The notes: generated by a model from the letters alone, not told the origin. A stretch of 47,519 nucleotides of DNA from Bacteroidales bacterium (GCA_017527945.1 JAFXPL010000077.1:1-47519); one strand, 5' to 3'. Counted from the first letter of the stretch, positions 26,701 through 35,067 are shown. Numbers and translations: made by a program.

Positions 26701-27371
26701 ACGGCGCCCATGCCGGTGGCTTTCGGGGAGAGGCGGTAGTAGATGATAAGGCCGATGGCGGGCAGCGTCAACAGATTCAGCAGATGGACACCGATGGAAA
26801 GACCCACCAAGTAAGCAATCAGCACAATCCAGCGATTAGGGTTGACGTTCGCCTTCGGATGCTCATACTCCTCGTCCCACTTCAGGATGCACCAAAACAC
26901 CAAGGCGGTGAAGAACGACGACATGGCATACACCTCGCCCTCCACGGCGGAGAACCAGAAGGTATCTGAAAAGGTGTACGTTAACGCACCAACGAGGGCG
27001 GTACCCAGCACTGCAATGAAGCGCGGGGTGTTCATCTCGCCCCACCTGGCCACGAGCTTGCGGGCAAGCCGCACCAAGCTGAAGTAGAGCAGCATGATGG
27101 TCATGCCGCTGCAAATCGCCGACATGCAGTTCACACAGAAGGCCATCTTGGTGACATCACCGCCGGCGAAGAGCGTGGCGATGCGCCCCAGAATTTGGAA
27201 TGTGGGTGCTCCGGGCGGGTGTCCGATGAGCAGTTTCGAGGTCGTCGCGATGTATTCACCGCAGTCCCACCACGACACGGTGGGTTCGGCGGTCATGATA
27301 TAGACGGCCGAGGCCACTATACCGATGATAATGCCGATCAGGTTATTGATCCTTTTTTGCGTTTTTGTCAT
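23724..27371 (-). CDS. GT117 (DUF2723) membrane glycosyltransferase-like protein
   Basis: 1,215 residues. The N-terminal DUF2723 region (SWWDCGEYIATTSKLLIGHPPGAPTF) has the acidic D/E near the first loop typical of C-type membrane glycosyltransferases related to O-mannosyltransferases. About a dozen hydrophobic segments run to residue ~680, followed by a large, probably periplasmic, C-terminal region with TPR-like helices (EQLMAEGDKEKALKVLVHG) and a disordered acidic end. It likely moves a sugar from a lipid carrier to an extracytoplasmic acceptor, but donor and acceptor are unknown. It follows pheS on the same strand with a repeat array between them. Confidence 0.85.
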   Translation of the reverse strand: MTKTQKRINNLIGIIIGIVASAVYIMTAEPTVSWWDCGEYIATTSKLLIGHPPGAPTFQILGRIATLFAGGDVTKMAFCVNCMSAICSGMTIMLLYFSLVRLARKLVARWGEMNTPRFIAVLGTALVGALTYTFSDTFWFSAVEGEVYAMSSFFTALVFWCILKWDEEYEHPKANVNPNRWIVLIAYLVGLSIGVHLLNLLTLPAIGLIIYYRLSPKATGMGAVLAFALMSFAFGIFCSPMWMILIWLFVTTPLLILCAKKGALTSKAEWGVTLSLIVSVALLGFILWGIVPQVVNLSGKFDLFFVNTLHMPFNSGVIFFFLLVFAIIGWGIWYGYKRNKPIFSISAFSLMMLIIGYSTFMTLVIRSNANPTIDENSPEDAVSLLSYLNREQYGSNPLLYGQSYNTRVIRMKDGSPIYYRDEDTKRYKVSDPRKGSIPEYDPKGSMFFPRMWSSEKRSQYIDWLNNRYNTDSPSDKENRRLLARGGAPTWQQNIKFFHTYQLGYMYWRYFMWNFAGRQNDLQGHGDYQNGNWISGIGAIDKPMVGDLKDMPASMERPGHNKYYLLPLLLGLVGLVFQTKNDTKHSFVVFMLFVMTGIAIAVFLNMYAFQPRERDYAFAASFYAFAMWVGFGVLGIYRLFEKLQSKSVQTCGAVLTTLVCIGLVPCVMAKENWHDHDRSDRYTALAVAKNYLDSCEPNAILFTLGDNDTFPLWYAQEVEGYRTDVRVCNLMLLSTSWYVDQMKRKAYESEPLPISMTWDQYKDGTRDVLYLEAGNNQFLDLKMVMDYVKSSNFDNTRSLFLLKQNSGYPTNGRPIPASFSLPVDKAKVLANGTVAAKDSALVVDKLMWNMKTNGINPLTKAYIVMMDILANNNWERPVYYASTAGSEAYLGLENYFQLEGFAYRLVPIRNESRSFGETGRINSERLYHNLMEVFDDHSRLDAVKNPGAQHEAYPYAWGGFNDPKLYHSEDNTRLVPLMRRLYARLAEQLMAEGDKEKALKVLVHGNEVLPDVNFPYVSVMSNIYGYTHGCMTYMEDFFRVGTPAANQEGMKMANRIWDEQVELFNWYNNRDERTLDFRSGDIHYDFLFLHYMMNNVRYPDNSLKSRYKELKINNVAENYAKSLQGTISAQLRKAELDQQAIAGALQELHQIQEIAEMIGDSQTAQKVQGIAASQIDMLGSLSPELSAAFRRFYSEMGQPQTLGEEIPADENEPEGE

Positions 27372-27375
27372 ATTA

Positions 27376-27408
27376 GTTTACGGTTTACGGTTTACAGTTT
27401 ACGGTTTA
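27376..27408 (-). repeat. AAACCGT heptad array before the GT117 gene
   Basis: In gene sense: AAACCGT, AAACTGT, AAACCGT, AAACCGT, AAACTAAT, ATG. It occupies most of the 44 bp between the pheS stop and the GT117 start. Confidence 0.85.
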
Positions 27409-27415
27409 GAGCTAA

Positions 27416-28441
27416 CTAACGTGTGGCGGCCTTGAACTGTGAGAGGAAGCGAACGTCGTTCTCGAAGTAGAGGCGGATATCGTTGGTGCGGTACTTGAGC
27501 ATGGTCATACGCTCGATACCGAGGCCGAAGGCGAATCCACTGTACTTGGTACTGTCGATGCCGCAGTTCTCGAGGACGTTGGGATCGACCATGCCGCAGC
27601 CGAGAATCTCGACCCAGCCAGTGTGCTTGCAGAGGTTGCAGCCCTTGCCGCCGCAGATGTTGCAGGAGACGTCCATCTCGGCGGACGGCTCCGTGAACGG
27701 GAAGTAGGACGGGCGCAGGCGGATGCGCACCTCGTCGCCGAACATGCGCTGGGCGAAATAGAGCAGGGTCTGCTTCATGTCGGCAAACGACATATTCTCC
27801 GCCACATACAAGCCTTCCACTTGGTGGAAAATGCAGTGGGCGCGGGAGGTGATAGCCTCGTTGCGGAAAACACGGCCCGGACAAATCACCCGGATGGGCG
27901 GCTGCTGTTTCTCCATGGTGCGCACCTGCAGCGAGGAGGTGTGCGTGCGGAGCAAGACGTCGGGGTGCAGCTCGATGAAGAAGGTGTCCTGCATGTCGCG
28001 GGCAGGGTGCTCCTCGGCGAAGTTGAGAGCGGTGAACACGTGCCAGTCGTCTTCAATGTCAGGACCCTCCACGGCAGAGAAGCCGATGTCCTCGAAGATG
28101 CGGCGCACCTCGTTCATCATCAAGGAGATGGGGTGCATCGCACCGACACTCTGCCGCGCGGCGGGGCGGGTGATGTCGGGGATGAGGTTAGCCTTTTTGT
28201 CGGTGACCGCCTCCAATCGGGTCTTGAATTCGTTGTAGTGGTTCTGGGCCATGTCGCGCAGGTCGTTCACCAGCTGGCCGAACTCCTTGCGGTTCTCCTG
28301 CGCCATGTTCCGAATCTCGCCGAACAGGGCCTGAATCTCGCTCTTCTTGCTCAGGAACTGCAGGCGGAACTGCTCCAGGTTTTCCGCGTTCTCGATTTGG
28401 TAATTTTCAATTTCCGCTCTTATTTCGTCTATATTTTTCAT
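27416..28441 (-). CDS. pheS: Phenylalanine--tRNA ligase alpha subunit
   Basis: 341 residues, full length. N-terminal coiled coil that binds tRNA (residues ~1-90), then the class II catalytic core with motif 2 (FRNEAITSRAHCIFHQVEGLYV), the Phe-pocket region and motif 3 (FGLGIERMTML). Forms the alpha2-beta2 enzyme with PheT. Unlike in many bacteria, pheT does not follow; the next gene on this strand is the GT117 protein. A repeat array abuts the ATG. Confidence 0.96.
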   Translation of the reverse strand: MKNIDEIRAEIENYQIENAENLEQFRLQFLSKKSEIQALFGEIRNMAQENRKEFGQLVNDLRDMAQNHYNEFKTRLEAVTDKKANLIPDITRPAARQSVGAMHPISLMMNEVRRIFEDIGFSAVEGPDIEDDWHVFTALNFAEEHPARDMQDTFFIELHPDVLLRTHTSSLQVRTMEKQQPPIRVICPGRVFRNEAITSRAHCIFHQVEGLYVAENMSFADMKQTLLYFAQRMFGDEVRIRLRPSYFPFTEPSAEMDVSCNICGGKGCNLCKHTGWVEILGCGMVDPNVLENCGIDSTKYSGFAFGLGIERMTMLKYRTNDIRLYFENDVRFLSQFKAATR

Positions 28442-28524
28442 ATTGCATTCATTTCATTCGTTGCGTTTATTGCATTCATCGCATTCATTCGTCGAATTCA
28501 TTCATTTCATTCATTCATTCGTCG
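28442..28524 (-). repeat. AATGAAT-type array before pheS
   Basis: In gene sense a run of AATGAATG, AATTCG, ACGAATG, AATGCG, ATGAATGC, AATAAACGC, AACGAATG, AAATGAATGC units ending at the pheS ATG. The period drifts between 4 and 8 bp. Many in-run ATGs occur, in different frames. Confidence 0.75.
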
Positions 28525-28525
28525 G

Positions 28526-28580
28526 AGCCCCAGGGCTCACTGCGTTCACCCTGGGCTGACATAGGACGGGCTTTCAGCCC
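28526..28580. repeat. Two-hairpin REP-like element between cyclophilin and pheS
   Basis: First hairpin: AGCCCCAGGG (28526-28535) with CCCTGGGCT (28549-28557), one-base bulge. Second: GGGCT (28568-28572) with AGCCC (28576-28580). It sits between the T-rich array after the cyclophilin stop and the A-rich array before pheS, and may end the cyclophilin transcript. Confidence 0.7.
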
Positions 28581-28621
28581 TTTCAAGGAAGGTGTTTTGA
28601 TGATGGTAGGGGTTCGTTATT

Positions 28622-28650
28622 TCCAATCACCAATCACCAATCACTAATCC
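28622..28650 (-). repeat. GATTGGT heptad array at the cyclophilin stop
   Basis: In gene sense GATTAGT, GATTGGT, GATTGGT, GATTGGA. The first unit contains the TAG stop codon of the cyclophilin gene. Confidence 0.85.
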
Positions 28651-29378
28651 ACCATTTTCGCGCTGATGATCTTGACATCCTCCAACGGGCGGTCGGCGGC
28701 GTCTTTCTGCTGGGCAGCGATTTTGTCAACCACGTCCATGCCTTTGACCACTTCACCGAAGACGGTGTAGTCGCCATCGAGGAAAGGGGCGCCACCCACG
28801 GTAGTGTAGGCCTGGGTCTGCTCGGGGGTGAAGGTCTTGCCAGTGCGTTGGCCGATCATGTTGAGCTTGGCCTGGTCATAGACAGTGCCATCAACGATGT
28901 AGAACTGGCAGCCGGAGGAGGCCTTCTGGGGGTTGACGTTGTCGCCCATGCGGGCAGCGCAGACGGCACCGCGCTTGTGAAAGTGCGTCGGCACAAACTC
29001 GGCAGGGATGGTGTAGCCCACATCGCCGCTGCCTAAACGCTGGCCGGCCTTCGCGGTCTTCGAGTCGGGGTCACCGCCCTGGATCATGAAGCCCTTGATG
29101 ATGCGGTGGAAGAGCACTCCATCATAGAACTTCTCGCTCACCAGCTTCTCGAAATTGGCTTTGTGGGCAGGAGTGTCGTTGTACAGAGCGATGGTAATGT
29201 CGCCAAACGTGGTCTTAAGCAAAACTTGTGTCATCTTATCTTTATTCTGGGTTTTGGATGTCAGTTCCATGGTGCCTGTAGAGGAAGAGGCTTCGTCCGT
29301 CTTTACTTTCTTGGGCGATGAGCACGAAAACAACGCAATGATACTCAGCGCGATACAAGCAATCAGTCTTTTTTTCAT
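28644..29378 (-). CDS. Cyclophilin-type peptidyl-prolyl isomerase lipoprotein
   Basis: 244 residues from the ATG at 29378; a longer frame to 29441 starts upstream of the -7 box and is rejected. Signal peptide with lipobox LFSC (Cys19), a Ser/Thr-rich linker, then a cyclophilin domain with FHRIIKGFMIQGGDP and the loop GxxASSGCQFYI. It catalyses cis-trans isomerisation of prolyl bonds and probably helps folding in the periplasm, anchored to a membrane. The stop codon belongs to a 7-bp repeat array. Confidence 0.92.
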   Translation of the reverse strand: MKKRLIACIALSIIALFSCSSPKKVKTDEASSSTGTMELTSKTQNKDKMTQVLLKTTFGDITIALYNDTPAHKANFEKLVSEKFYDGVLFHRIIKGFMIQGGDPDSKTAKAGQRLGSGDVGYTIPAEFVPTHFHKRGAVCAARMGDNVNPQKASSGCQFYIVDGTVYDQAKLNMIGQRTGKTFTPEQTQAYTTVGGAPFLDGDYTVFGEVVKGMDVVDKIAAQQKDAADRPLEDVKIISAKMVD

Positions 29379-29406
29379 AAATTTTTCCGTTATCTTACAA
29401 ACAAAC

Positions 29407-29414
29407 GGCAAAGA
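29407..29414 (-). promoter_or_regulatory. -7 element for the cyclophilin gene
   Basis: Minus-strand TATCTTTG, 28 bp before the ATG at 29378. No -33 TTTG at normal spacing. Confidence 0.45.
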
Positions 29415-29496
29415 TACATTTTTTTTCGGGATATGAGCCATCCCATGAAACTACAAACAACAAGACCTCCTTTTAATGAAGAATCGTTTTTTTTTG

Positions 29497-29504
29497 TACT
29501 TTTG
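29497..29504 (+). promoter_or_regulatory. -7 element for the S9 peptidase gene
   Basis: TACTTTTG, 43 bp before the ATG at 29548. The upstream box is not clear. Confidence 0.45.
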
Positions 29505-29547
29505 CCTTTTGTTTCAACGATACGAGAAATAACGTCAAATCCACAAA

Positions 29548-31632
29548 ATGAAAAAAACAATCTTCTGTTTATCACTGATTATGATTATGATAAGTGGTTG
29601 CAAGCAAAACAAGAGCGAGAAAAGTTCTGCGACAATTGACAAGGAAAACCGCGAAACGCCCGATTTTTCCAAGGGAGTGATGGATGAGAAAATCCTCTGG
29701 TACCTCGGCCGCTTGGGCGACGTGCAGGTGTCACCCGACGGCCAGACACTGCTCTACGCGGTGACCTACTACGACTATCGCGCCAACAAAGGCAACACGG
29801 AGCTCTACACGATGCCCGCCTCCGGCGGCGAACCCACGCGCATCACTGTTTCCGATGAAAATGAGCTGCAACCGGTGTGGCGTCCCGACGGAAAGAAAAT
29901 CGCATACCTTTGCCCGACGGAAAAGGGCATGCAGATCTGGGAGGCCGACCCCGACGGCAAGAACGCCAAGGCCCTCTCGGATGTCGATGGCGACATCAAC
30001 GGCTTTGGCTACGCGCCCGACATGGAGCACATCTGCTACTTCCGGAACGTGCGGATAGATCCCACCGTCGCCGACCGCTACAAAGACCTGCCCGAAGCCG
30101 ACGCCATGATCTACGACGACCTCATGTACCGCCATTGGAATTACTGGGCTGACGGTACCTACAGCCACCTCTTCGTGGCCGACTACCCATCGATGGACAA
30201 TGCCGTCGATTTGCTTGAGGGTCAGAAATTCCACTGCCCGAACCCGCCGTTTGGCGGCATGGAGGCAGTGTCCTGGCATCCCGATGGCGACAAACTCGTC
30301 TATTGCTGCAAAAAACTTACCGGCAAGGCATTCGCGGAAAGCACCAATACCGACATCTACCTTTACGACCTCAACTCAAAGAACACCATCAACTTGACGG
30401 AAGCCAACAAAGGCTATGACATGGACCCCGTTATCTCACCTGATGGCAAGAAAATGGCATGGTGGAATATGAAGACCGACGGCTTCGAGTCGGAAAAACA
30501 CAGCCTGATGATCTTCGACTTCACCACAGGCACCACCGAAGACTACAGCACTGACTTCGACCAAGATGCCACGAACCTCGTCTGGAGCGAAGACAGCCGC
30601 ACCGTCTATTTCATCAGCTGCAAAGAAGCCACCCATCAAATCTATAAGATAGATGTGGAATCCCGCATCATTGAACAACTTACGGACGGCGACTACGACT
30701 ATAACACCGTGCAGGTGGATGGCAACCGGCTGATTGTGACCCGCACCACGCACGCCTGTCCGTCTGAGATCTACGCCGTGCAACTGAAAGACAAGTCCGT
30801 ACAGCAGCTCAGTTTTATTAACCAAGATGTTTTGGACAAAATCACGCCGGCCAAGTCGGTGAAGCGCTGGGTGAAGACCACCGACGGCAAACAGATGCTC
30901 GTGTGGGTGATTCTGCCCCCGAACTTCGACTCCACCAAGAAATATCCCGCCTTACTTTACTGTCAAGGCGGACCGCAATCAGCTGTCAGCCAATTCTTTT
31001 CCTACCGTTGGAATTTCCAGATGATGGCTGCCCACGACTACATCGTCGTCGCGCCGAACCGCAGGGGCTTACCCGGTTTCGGCCACGAATGGAACGACCA
31101 AATCAGCGGCGACTACGGCGGACAGAACATGAAAGACTACCTCGCCGCTATCGACGATGTGGCGAAAGAGCCCTACGTGGATGAAAACCGCTTGGGCTGC
31201 GTGGGCGCCAGCTACGGCGGATTCAGTGTCTATTGGCTCGCCGGCCACCACCAAAAACGTTTCAAGGCATTCATCGCGCACTGCGGCATGTTCAACTTCG
31301 AGAGTTGGTATGGCACCACCGAAGAACTCTTTTTCGCCAATCACGACATCGAGGGACCTTATTGGAAAACGCCGACACCGAAGAGCTACAGCTTCTCGCC
31401 GCACAAGTTCGTGGGCAATTGGGACACCCCGATTCTGGTCATCCACGGCGGCAAGGACTTCCGCATCCCTTACACCGAAGGCATGCAGGCTTTCGACGCC
31501 GCACAAATACAAGGCATCCCGAGCCGATTCCTCTATTTCCCCGAAGAGTGCCACTTCGTGTCGAAACCGCAGAATTCCATGCTGTGGCAACGGGAATTCT
31601 TCCGCTGGCTCGACCAATGGCTGAAGGAATAG
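29548..31632 (+). CDS. S9 family prolyl oligopeptidase-type lipoprotein
   Basis: 694 residues. Lipobox ISGC (Cys18) marks an envelope lipoprotein. Residues ~50-420 form the beta-propeller that limits access to small peptides (repeats of the type VSPDGQTLLYAV, WRPDGKKIAYL, ISPDGKKMAWW). The alpha/beta-hydrolase domain carries the catalytic triad S555 (GASYGG), D637 (GGKDFR) and H669 (EECHF). Likely an acylaminoacyl- or dipeptidyl-peptidase that trims peptides in the periplasm, useful for an amino-acid fermenter; exact specificity cannot be read. A POT peptide transporter occurs later in the window but not in the same operon. Confidence 0.92.
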   Translation: MKKTIFCLSLIMIMISGCKQNKSEKSSATIDKENRETPDFSKGVMDEKILWYLGRLGDVQVSPDGQTLLYAVTYYDYRANKGNTELYTMPASGGEPTRITVSDENELQPVWRPDGKKIAYLCPTEKGMQIWEADPDGKNAKALSDVDGDINGFGYAPDMEHICYFRNVRIDPTVADRYKDLPEADAMIYDDLMYRHWNYWADGTYSHLFVADYPSMDNAVDLLEGQKFHCPNPPFGGMEAVSWHPDGDKLVYCCKKLTGKAFAESTNTDIYLYDLNSKNTINLTEANKGYDMDPVISPDGKKMAWWNMKTDGFESEKHSLMIFDFTTGTTEDYSTDFDQDATNLVWSEDSRTVYFISCKEATHQIYKIDVESRIIEQLTDGDYDYNTVQVDGNRLIVTRTTHACPSEIYAVQLKDKSVQQLSFINQDVLDKITPAKSVKRWVKTTDGKQMLVWVILPPNFDSTKKYPALLYCQGGPQSAVSQFFSYRWNFQMMAAHDYIVVAPNRRGLPGFGHEWNDQISGDYGGQNMKDYLAAIDDVAKEPYVDENRLGCVGASYGGFSVYWLAGHHQKRFKAFIAHCGMFNFESWYGTTEELFFANHDIEGPYWKTPTPKSYSFSPHKFVGNWDTPILVIHGGKDFRIPYTEGMQAFDAAQIQGIPSRFLYFPEECHFVSKPQNSMLWQREFFRWLDQWLKE

Positions 31633-31658
31633 TTTAGCAGTTAATTGAGTTGCAAAAA

Positions 31659-32792
31659 ATGAAAGTGATTGAAAGAATCAGAGAGTTCAACGAGCGTGTC
31701 CGGGAGAAAATCGGCTGGAAAATCATCGACAGCTACCTGCTCAAAAAGATGCTGGGCACAGTGGTGTTCGCCATCACCTTGCTGATGACGGTCGTCATTG
31801 TGTTCGACATGTCGGAAAACATCCAGCGCTTTCTGAACCACAACGTGCCGTGGAAAGAGGTGGTTACGGGATATTACTTCAACTTCATCCCCTACTTCAT
31901 CAACCTCTTCATCCCGCTGTTCACTTTCATCAGCGTGATCTGGTTCACCTCGAAGCTCTCCACACGCAACGAAATCATCTCCATCTTCGACAACGGCATC
32001 AGCTTTAATCGCATGCTGGTCCCATACGTGACGGGAGCGGCCATCATCATGGTCTTGTCATTGATTTTGGCCAACTTCATCGTGCCTTCGACAAACAAGA
32101 AACTGAATGAATTCAAGTACCAGTATTTTGGACGACGGGGCGGATCTTCTGTCTATCTGCATGTCAAAAATTCAAAGAACAGTTATGTTTTTGTAGAAAG
32201 GTGGGACAAAATGGAGAACATCGGCTACAATTTCACATACGAAGAGTTCGACAGTGCCCGCATACGGAAAAAAATCTCCGCCCAGACCATCAATTATGAC
32301 GAAGAAACCCGACAATGGCAGCTGCACCGGTATCTGAAACGGGAAATCACGCCTGACAACGAGGAGAGGATCTACAGAGGGGAGGAGTTTGACACCGTGC
32401 TGAACATCCTGCCACGAAACCTTTACCAGGACGCCTACGTGACAGAGACGATGTCATACAGGGAGTTGCGGCAGTTCATCCGGGAAGAGAAGATGCGAGG
32501 GTCCTCGCTGTTAGCCAACTACCAGATCGAGCAACACAAGCGAATTGCCAATTCATTAGGCATCCTGATCATGACCTTGTTAGCGGTGAGTGTCTCATGC
32601 CGGAAGACCACTCGCGGTGTCGGAGTGCACATCTTTATCGGAATCGGTCTGGTTTTCACCTTCATCTTCCTACAACAGATTTCCACCGTGTTTTCCGTCT
32701 CCGGCGGCCTCCCGCCCGTGCTCGGCACGTGGATTCCAAACATAATCTTCCTGCTAATCACCATTGTGATGCTGAAAATGACACCGAAATAG
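31659..32792 (+). CDS. LptF/LptG family LPS-export permease
   Basis: 377 residues from ATG 31659 (a TTG nine bases earlier is less likely). YjgP/YjgQ family: six membrane segments, three on each side of a periplasmic beta-jellyroll domain (~145-270), with the conserved PSTNKKLNEF stretch after the third. LptF and LptG pull lipopolysaccharide out of the inner membrane with the ATPase LptB. Whether this is LptF or LptG cannot be decided; only one is here. It follows the S9 peptidase by 26 bp. Confidence 0.9.
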   Translation: MKVIERIREFNERVREKIGWKIIDSYLLKKMLGTVVFAITLLMTVVIVFDMSENIQRFLNHNVPWKEVVTGYYFNFIPYFINLFIPLFTFISVIWFTSKLSTRNEIISIFDNGISFNRMLVPYVTGAAIIMVLSLILANFIVPSTNKKLNEFKYQYFGRRGGSSVYLHVKNSKNSYVFVERWDKMENIGYNFTYEEFDSARIRKKISAQTINYDEETRQWQLHRYLKREITPDNEERIYRGEEFDTVLNILPRNLYQDAYVTETMSYRELRQFIREEKMRGSSLLANYQIEQHKRIANSLGILIMTLLAVSVSCRKTTRGVGVHIFIGIGLVFTFIFLQQISTVFSVSGGLPPVLGTWIPNIIFLLITIVMLKMTPK

Positions 32793-32833
32793 CAAACAGA
32801 AAACAATAGGCAATTCAAAAAAATAATAGAGAT

Positions 32834-33190
32834 ATGAAAAAATGTACGATATCTTTGCAGAAAATGAGTTTCTACGCGTACCACGGATGCTTTGAAGAGG
32901 AGCAGCAAATCGGAACGCATTTCACTGTGGACGTGACGCTTACGTATGACGCAGAAGAGGCCGTATCAAGTGATGACGTAGAGAAATCCGTGAATTATCA
33001 AAAAGTCTATAAGACCATACAACGGGTGATGAATGTGCCTCGGCACCTCATCGAAACCGTGGCCGACCACATCATCCTAAATATCAAGCGGGAATTTCCG
33101 AGCGTTCTGTTCGTGACAGCGAAAGTCTGCAAGCTGAATCCACCATTAGACGGGAAAACAGAATATGTGGCCGTGCAAATGGAGGGATAA
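32834..33190 (+). CDS. folB: Dihydroneopterin aldolase
   Basis: Converts 7,8-dihydroneopterin to 6-hydroxymethyl-dihydropterin and glycolaldehyde in folate synthesis. 118 residues with FYAYHGCFEEEQQIG (the YHG...E substrate-binding motif), SVNYQKVY and the C-terminal lysine region KLNPPLDG. Its TAA overlaps the aroB ATG by one base (TAATG), so the two are translationally coupled. Folate and chorismate synthesis meet at p-aminobenzoate, which makes the pairing sensible. Confidence 0.93.
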   Translation: MKKCTISLQKMSFYAYHGCFEEEQQIGTHFTVDVTLTYDAEEAVSSDDVEKSVNYQKVYKTIQRVMNVPRHLIETVADHIILNIKREFPSVLFVTAKVCKLNPPLDGKTEYVAVQMEG

Positions 33191-34203
33191 TGGGCAAACA
33201 AGACATCATACAACAGCTGACAGACCACTTCCGTCGTGAGAACATCCAAAAAACGATAGTTCTGACCGACCGGAATGTGGACCGACTCTATGCCGACTAT
33301 TTTAACGGCCTTTCGTCAGTCGTTTGTATGGACAAACTGGTGGTGGAAGCCGGCGAGAAGAACAAAAACATAGATTCTGCTAATCTGGTTTGGAATTTTT
33401 TGGCTGAAAAACAGTATGACCGCGAAGTTTTCCTCTTGAATTTCGGCGGCGGCATGATTACGGATCTCGGCGGCTTCGTGGCATCCACCTATAAGCGCGG
33501 CATCCGCTATGCCAATTGTCCCACCACCCTGCTCGCCATGATTGACGCTGCTGTCGGCGGCAAAACCGGCGTAAATCTGCCCAATTTGAAAAATGGAATA
33601 GGAACATTCTATTTTCCTGATATTCAACTCCATTCAGACACTCTCTTTCTATCCACGCTTCCCAAGGAAGAATTAGACAGCGGATTTGGGGAATTGGTCA
33701 AATACGCCCTTATAGGTTCGCATACGATGTTCATGGAATTGCTCGATTTGGCTTCTCCGTCAAATATTAAACAGGAACATGTCGAGTTCTGCATTTCCTT
33801 CAAAAGGAAAATTGTGCAGGAGGACCCATTTGACAAAGGAATCCGGCATATTCTGAACTTCGGCCACACCATCGGGCATGCAATGGAGAAGTGGAGCGCA
33901 AAGCAAAACACACCCGTGCCACACGGAATCGCCGTGGCGCAAGGCCTTTACTATGAAAGCCTGCTCTCCGCGCAACTCGGTCGTCTGCCCCAACAAGAAT
34001 GGATTCTTATCCAAAAATTCCTGTCCGACCATTTCAATATCGTGAAACTGACACCGACAATTCTGGAAGCATGGATGCCTTATATGAAAAATGACAAGAA
34101 AAACCGAAATGGAGCAATCAACTTCACCCTGCTCGACCATATCGGCCATGCCATCCCTGATTTCCAAATTGCAGAATCGGATGTCTTTGATCTTGTCACA
34201 TAA
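33190..34203 (+). CDS. aroB: 3-dehydroquinate synthase
   Basis: Second step of the shikimate pathway, DAHP to 3-dehydroquinate, NAD and metal dependent. 337 residues. NAD-binding GGGMITDLGGFVAS, the RGI..NCPTTLLAMIDAAVGGKTGVN core, and metal ligands in GFGELVKYALI (Glu), LNFGHTIGHA (His) and VPHGIAVAQG (His). Slightly shorter than the ~350-360 typical of enterics. Overlaps folB by one base. Confidence 0.96.
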   Translation: MGKQDIIQQLTDHFRRENIQKTIVLTDRNVDRLYADYFNGLSSVVCMDKLVVEAGEKNKNIDSANLVWNFLAEKQYDREVFLLNFGGGMITDLGGFVASTYKRGIRYANCPTTLLAMIDAAVGGKTGVNLPNLKNGIGTFYFPDIQLHSDTLFLSTLPKEELDSGFGELVKYALIGSHTMFMELLDLASPSNIKQEHVEFCISFKRKIVQEDPFDKGIRHILNFGHTIGHAMEKWSAKQNTPVPHGIAVAQGLYYESLLSAQLGRLPQQEWILIQKFLSDHFNIVKLTPTILEAWMPYMKNDKKNRNGAINFTLLDHIGHAIPDFQIAESDVFDLVT

Positions 34204-34208
34204 TAAAT

Positions 34209-34238
34209 CTACCGAACTCTTGACCTGCCGGGACTCAT
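34209..34238 (+). repeat. Dispersed intergenic element, copy 2
   Basis: CTACCGAACTCTTG then CCTGCCGGGACTC, matching the element at 6047-6079 with a few changes. It lies six bases after the aroB stop. Confidence 0.6.
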
Positions 34239-34257
34239 AAAAAAAGTATCTTATTAT

Positions 34258-34281
34258 TAACCCACTAAACCACTAAACCAA
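34258..34281 (+). repeat. AACCCACT/AAACCACT array before the AMP nucleosidase gene
   Basis: Three units (TTAACCCAC, TAAACCAC, TAAACCAA) of 8 bp ending at the ATG. Same family as the array before gph (6083-6141). Confidence 0.75.
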
Positions 34282-35067
34282 ATGCTAAAAACCAAAGACG
34301 ACATCGTTAAAAACTGGCTTCCGCGTTATACCGGAATGCCCCTGGAAGAATTCGGGCAGTATATTCTGCTGACCAATTTCCAGGACTATGTGAATAATTT
34401 CGCCGCGCTGACGGGATCCAAAGTTTATGGCATGGAAAAATCCATGCAGTGCGCCACAAGCGACAACATTACCATCATCAACTTCATGATGGGAAGCCCG
34501 AATGCCGCCACCATCATGGACCTCCTGACGGCAGTGAAGCCCAAAGCGGTTCTTTTTCTCGGGAAATGCGGCAGCCTGAAGTCCTATATCGGACTGGGGG
34601 CGATGCTACTGCCCATCGCGGGCATTCGAGGGGAGGGTACTTCTTTGGACTATTTTCCGGAAGAAGTTCCCGCGCTGCCTGCTTTCAACTTAGAGAAGGC
34701 CATTTCCGCTACTGTGAGCAGTTACGGCTTGGAGTACTGGACCGGGACCGTCTATACGACCAACCGCCGCGTTTGGGAGCATGACGAAAAATTTAAGGAG
34801 TATCTCCGCAAAATCCGCGCGACTGCCGTCGATATGGAAACCGCCACGCTCTTCACCGTCGGCTTTTACAACCGCATCCCAACGGGAGCCCTGCTAATGG
34901 TTTCCGACCAGCCCATGCAACCCGATGGGGTCAAAACCGCGCAGTCTGACAAAAGCGTGACCGAAAATTTTTCGCTGAACCATTTGAAAATCGGCATCCA
35001 ATCGCTGCAGGAATTACAAAACAAAGGCATTTCAGTGAAACACCTGCGGTTCGACTATTACGAATAG
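34282..35067 (+). CDS. amn: AMP nucleosidase
   Basis: Hydrolyses AMP to adenine and ribose 5-phosphate, controlling the AMP pool. Purine nucleoside phosphorylase fold: FLGKCGSLKSYIGLGAMLLP, the VDMETATLF motif (purine/ribose binding glutamate) and VSDQPMQPDG. At 261 residues it is the short form common in Bacteroidota, lacking the extra N-terminal domain of E. coli Amn. A nucleoside phosphorylase specificity cannot be fully excluded. A bidirectional terminator follows the stop. Confidence 0.88.
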   Translation: MLKTKDDIVKNWLPRYTGMPLEEFGQYILLTNFQDYVNNFAALTGSKVYGMEKSMQCATSDNITIINFMMGSPNAATIMDLLTAVKPKAVLFLGKCGSLKSYIGLGAMLLPIAGIRGEGTSLDYFPEEVPALPAFNLEKAISATVSSYGLEYWTGTVYTTNRRVWEHDEKFKEYLRKIRATAVDMETATLFTVGFYNRIPTGALLMVSDQPMQPDGVKTAQSDKSVTENFSLNHLKIGIQSLQELQNKGISVKHLRFDYYE

